NCBI RefSeq assembly: GCF_036884655.1
Contig: NC_088339.1
Location: forward strand, 33,727,501 to 33,791,500
Direction: 5' to 3'
DNA length: 64,000 nt
Origin: Musa acuminata AAA Group
Taxonomy: Eukaryota > Streptophyta > Magnoliopsida > Zingiberales > Musaceae
The notes below the pieces were generated by a model, which worked only from the letters and a program-made list of their open reading frames with translations, ran no database searches and was not told where the DNA came from. A program made the position numbers and the translations under genes. Shown in pieces: positions 62,333 through 64,000 of this stretch (positions are counted from its first letter, which is position 1; every line of letters starts with the position of its first letter).

Positions 62333-64000
62333 ATCATTGGTCACTTAGTCCAGTTTCTTATGCTTTGCAGCTTCTTGTCTTCAGAATTACCTGATTTCTT
62401 GATGCTAGGAGTGATTTTACAAGTTCTCTTTGCTGAAAAATATAGGTAGGACTGAAGGGAGAGCTTGCAAAACTATATACTCCTGAGAATCAAGAGAGTG
62501 CAGATTGGATTGACGTGCAACCAGATTCAATTCCATCATCCTTTACATGGTACAAGGTAAGCAATTTTTAAAAAAATAGCTGAAAAACAATTCAACTTCT
62601 AAGTAACCTCGTTTATATGGTTTACAACCAGCATTTTAATCTTTTCTGTTGACCAAATACTAGCAGTTTGAAGTTATAACTCCATATTGCAATACTTACC
62701 AGTATATTATGTTTTTGTTGTATTTTAACATAACTCATCATTAGAAGTAATATCTCCCTATTGCAATATTTGTTGGTAGAATATATCTGTGTTGTATGCT
62801 CATATTTTATTGTAATAGTTTTCTTAATTGTCCTTTGTATACTTCATTATATCATTGATTTTATGCCTATGTATACTTGGTTATATCATTGATTCTATAC
62901 CAACTCTGAAGCTCATTATATCTCTGATCTGGAACATACTTGAAGACTGGCAAAATTCAAATTCGTAAGCTGCATGACACTTGATTGCAGAATAAGGAAC
63001 TAGACAGTAAACACATGCAGAAGGCTAGCAGGTCATTTTAATATTGTTTGTATGAATGTATTTCACAAGATACATTGACATGACAATGATGTTATAGTCT
63101 CTTTATTCTAGTCTTAGCATGAAATGTTAACAGTAAAAGTTAAATGAGTTAGCTCCTTTGGTTTCTTGATGCAGACAACATTTGATGCCCCTGAGGGTGA
63201 CGATCCCATTGCCCTCGACTTAGGGAGCATGGGAAAAGGCCAAGCTTGGGTCAATGGTCATGGAATTGGACGATATTGGACACTAGTAGCTCCAAAAAAT
63301 GGATGTCGTGATTATTGTGACTATCGTGGAGCATACCATGAAAACAAGTGCACAACCAACTGCGGCCTGCCCACTCAAAGTTGGTATGTTGACATGCTAC
63401 TTAAAAACGATAAATTTAAATTACTGTTTAAGTTTTCCTTACTGCACATTTGACATAATTAACAAATTTATATTCCCTTGTAATCATTATATATATTCTT
63501 GTATGGGACTTGCTTTAGAGGAATATATAGCCATTTAGAAGGAGAAAGAAAACAGCCAGCTTCTGTTTGCAAATCAAGAAATTGATCTTGTTACCAGTGT
63601 GGGAGTAGGCTGTCTTAAATTAATGTCATTGCTGAAGATTTTATGTCGTTGTTAACAAGGTCTACTACATTAAGAACCATAATAATATTTTCAGGTACCA
63701 TGTTCCAAGAGAATGGTTGCAGGCTTCAAACAATCTACTAGTGATATTTGAGGAAACAAGTGGAAACCCCTGGAAGATCTCTCTCAGGGTGCACTCCACC
63801 TTAACAATCTGCTCAAGAGTGTGGGAAACTGACTATCCACCTCTTTCAACCTGGTCACAACCAGATTTTGTGTACCGCAAGAATTTGATCGATGAGGTCG
63901 CACCAGAGATGCACTTACGCTGCGACGAAGGGCACGTCATCTCCGCCATCACATTTGCAAGCTATGGAACACCAAGCGGTAGCTGCCGGAAGTTTTCCCG
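44212..64000 (+). CDS. Plant beta-galactosidase, GH35, with C-terminal SUEL lectin domain (3' end outside window)
   Basis: Exons: 44212-44397, 45389-45484, 45580-45692, 47776-47842, 48815-48907, 50333-50476, 50672-50760, 51475-51580, 52380-52467, 52613-52737, 53903-54100, 56372-56604, 57371-57486, 57681-57778, 60341-60451, 62446-62556, 63175-63383, 63695-64000 (open). All phases close, giving 829 residues. Residues 1-25 are a signal peptide ([12 protein letters not shown]), so the enzyme goes to the cell wall or apoplast. [14 protein letters not shown] spans the exon 5/6 junction: Glu189 is the acid/base; Glu258 in [10 protein letters not shown] is the nucleophile. A lectin domain begins near [12 protein letters not shown] (802 onward). 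The layout resembles the BGAL9 class. Such enzymes trim galactose from wall polysaccharides and arabinogalactans. Several introns are expanded by repeats. Confidence 0.95.
49413..49886. mobile_element. TACCG-rich non-autonomous element in beta-galactosidase intron 5
   Basis: The left end CAAGGACTACAGTACC and the right end read on the other strand, CAAGGTTTGTCATTTTCGG, share a CAAGG terminus. Inside each end are runs of GGTATG/GTACCGG and TCGGTAC. The middle (about 49560-49790) is a strongly strand-biased CT-rich stretch with many CTCCTC and TTCTTC units, which generates spurious Ser/Leu or Glu/Arg open frames. No target duplication is clear. Confidence 0.5.
50768..50970. repeat. Degenerate minisatellite in beta-galactosidase intron 7
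   Basis: About four to five diverged units of some 40-48 bp, each containing versions of GTTGTCATTCTTTTGCGAAC followed by TAATTGTAGTGGTTAT. The units begin directly after the exon 7 donor region. Confidence 0.75.
51679..51877. mobile_element. 199-bp TACCG-rich element in beta-galactosidase intron 8
   Basis: Terminal inverted repeats: left GTTTACAATACCGTGCCATAC; right, on the other strand, GTTCTAAATACCGTACCATAC. CTAATG occurs immediately outside both ends (51673-51678 and 51878-51883) and may be a target duplication. The interior has repeated GGTAC/GTACC and GCTTGGTACA motifs. It belongs with the elements at 21.5 and 49.4 kb by composition. Confidence 0.6.
51909..52054. repeat. Perfect 73-bp tandem duplication in beta-galactosidase intron 8
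   Basis: The units 51909-51981 and 51982-52054 appear identical, each starting TGCTTATGAGCTGG and ending GCAGTTAACAC. A perfect repeat implies a very recent event or an assembly artefact. Confidence 0.93.
53002..53219. repeat. ~110-bp tandem duplication in beta-galactosidase intron 10
   Basis: The copies at 53002-53102 and 53113-53219 share ATCCTTAGA, TGTTGACTTCCATCT, TTTTTGATGTTTACTC and GACACTTCATCAAAGTTGT in order, with few differences. The poly-A run in each copy differs in length. Confidence 0.88.
55574..55795. mobile_element. Diverged TACCG-type element in beta-galactosidase intron 11
   Basis: The left end CAAGGTTTCAAATCTC is followed by CATACCAGTTAGTAC, GATACCGGTAC and GACTAGTATATTGG, echoing the motifs of the 49.4 and 51.7 kb elements. 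The right end is less clear. It is an older, decayed member of the same group; boundaries are approximate. Confidence 0.35.
57779..60340. other. Large intron 14 of the beta-galactosidase gene
   Basis: This 2.56-kb intron is the longest run without an exon. A GC-richer block at about 58250-59130, with a G-rich tract at about 58929-58960, differs from the flanking AT-rich DNA and may be an insertion, but no protein, LTR or target duplication could be made out. A TA repeat lies at about 60018-60040. Confidence 0.4.
61185..61430. mobile_element. Possible SINE/LINE-derived repeat in beta-galactosidase intron 15
   Basis: GGTCCCAGCTATTCGAGATTG followed by GGCAAAGTAGATCTTTCC and ATGGGGCTCTATTGAGGCC resembles the widespread plant SINE/LINE 3' module in which a GGTCCC...GGGATCGGCTA-like sequence precedes GATCTTTCC. 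The recognition is from memory and the copy is diverged. No full element is delimited. Confidence 0.3.
61896..62031. repeat. Compound (CA)n-(TA)n-(CATA)n microsatellite
   Basis: About 18 CA units pass into TA units and then TACATA/TATG variants, within beta-galactosidase intron 15. It produces artificial His-Thr and Tyr-Ile open frames in translation. Confidence 0.93.
62283..62328. repeat. (TA)n microsatellite
   Basis: A pure TA tract of about 45 bp in beta-galactosidase intron 15, about 120 bp before the exon 16 acceptor region begins. Confidence 0.92.

Overview
The window is nuclear DNA from a flowering plant. Its genes are intron-rich with GT-AG (one GC-AG) splicing, the spacers are AT-rich and repeat-laden, and it carries a nuclear-type tRNA-Ala and plant-specific families (MUB, DUF3339, DUF1664, DnaJ-DUF3444, plant GH35 beta-galactosidase). 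A monocot, perhaps a banana relative, is my guess from the general look of the genes and repeats; nothing here proves it.

Layout. 1-2050: AT-rich spacer. 2623-5190 (+): three-exon membrane-anchored ubiquitin-fold protein ending in a CaaX box. 6051-8902 (+): seven-exon chloroplast cyclophilin of the CYP20-2 type. 8903-13190: gene-poor. 13191-15482 (-): intronless 763-residue DnaJ-DUF3444 protein. 16.3-22.6 kb: non-genic, with an orphan coding-like exon (17.7 kb), a large fold-back element (18.66-19.73 kb) and a small insertion with a 10-bp target duplication (21.5 kb). 22692-22904 (+): 70-residue DUF3339 membrane protein. 25098-25442 (+): 114-residue basic protein, then a 254-bp tandem duplication and a decayed 5' fragment of a proteasome RPT3 gene (27.2-27.4 kb, -). 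28306-37242 (-): 14-exon DUF1664 membrane/coiled-coil protein with a duplicated upstream region. 38-42.8 kb: repeat-dominated, including a 783-bp Mutator-like element with a 9-bp target duplication that carries a captured gene fragment. 42867-42939 (-): tRNA-Ala(AGC). 44212-64000 (+): GH35 beta-galactosidase, 18 exons visible, running off the right edge inside its C-terminal lectin domain.

The genes form no operon or pathway cluster. They are independent housekeeping-type genes. The most distinctive content is mobile: a Pack-MULE-like element, a nested fold-back element and a dispersed family of short elements rich in TACCG/CGGTA that sits in introns of two genes and in spacers. All exon models come from reading splice sites and checking phase by eye. 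Intron-phase arithmetic closes exactly for the four multi-exon genes (the last as far as the window runs), which is the main support for them.
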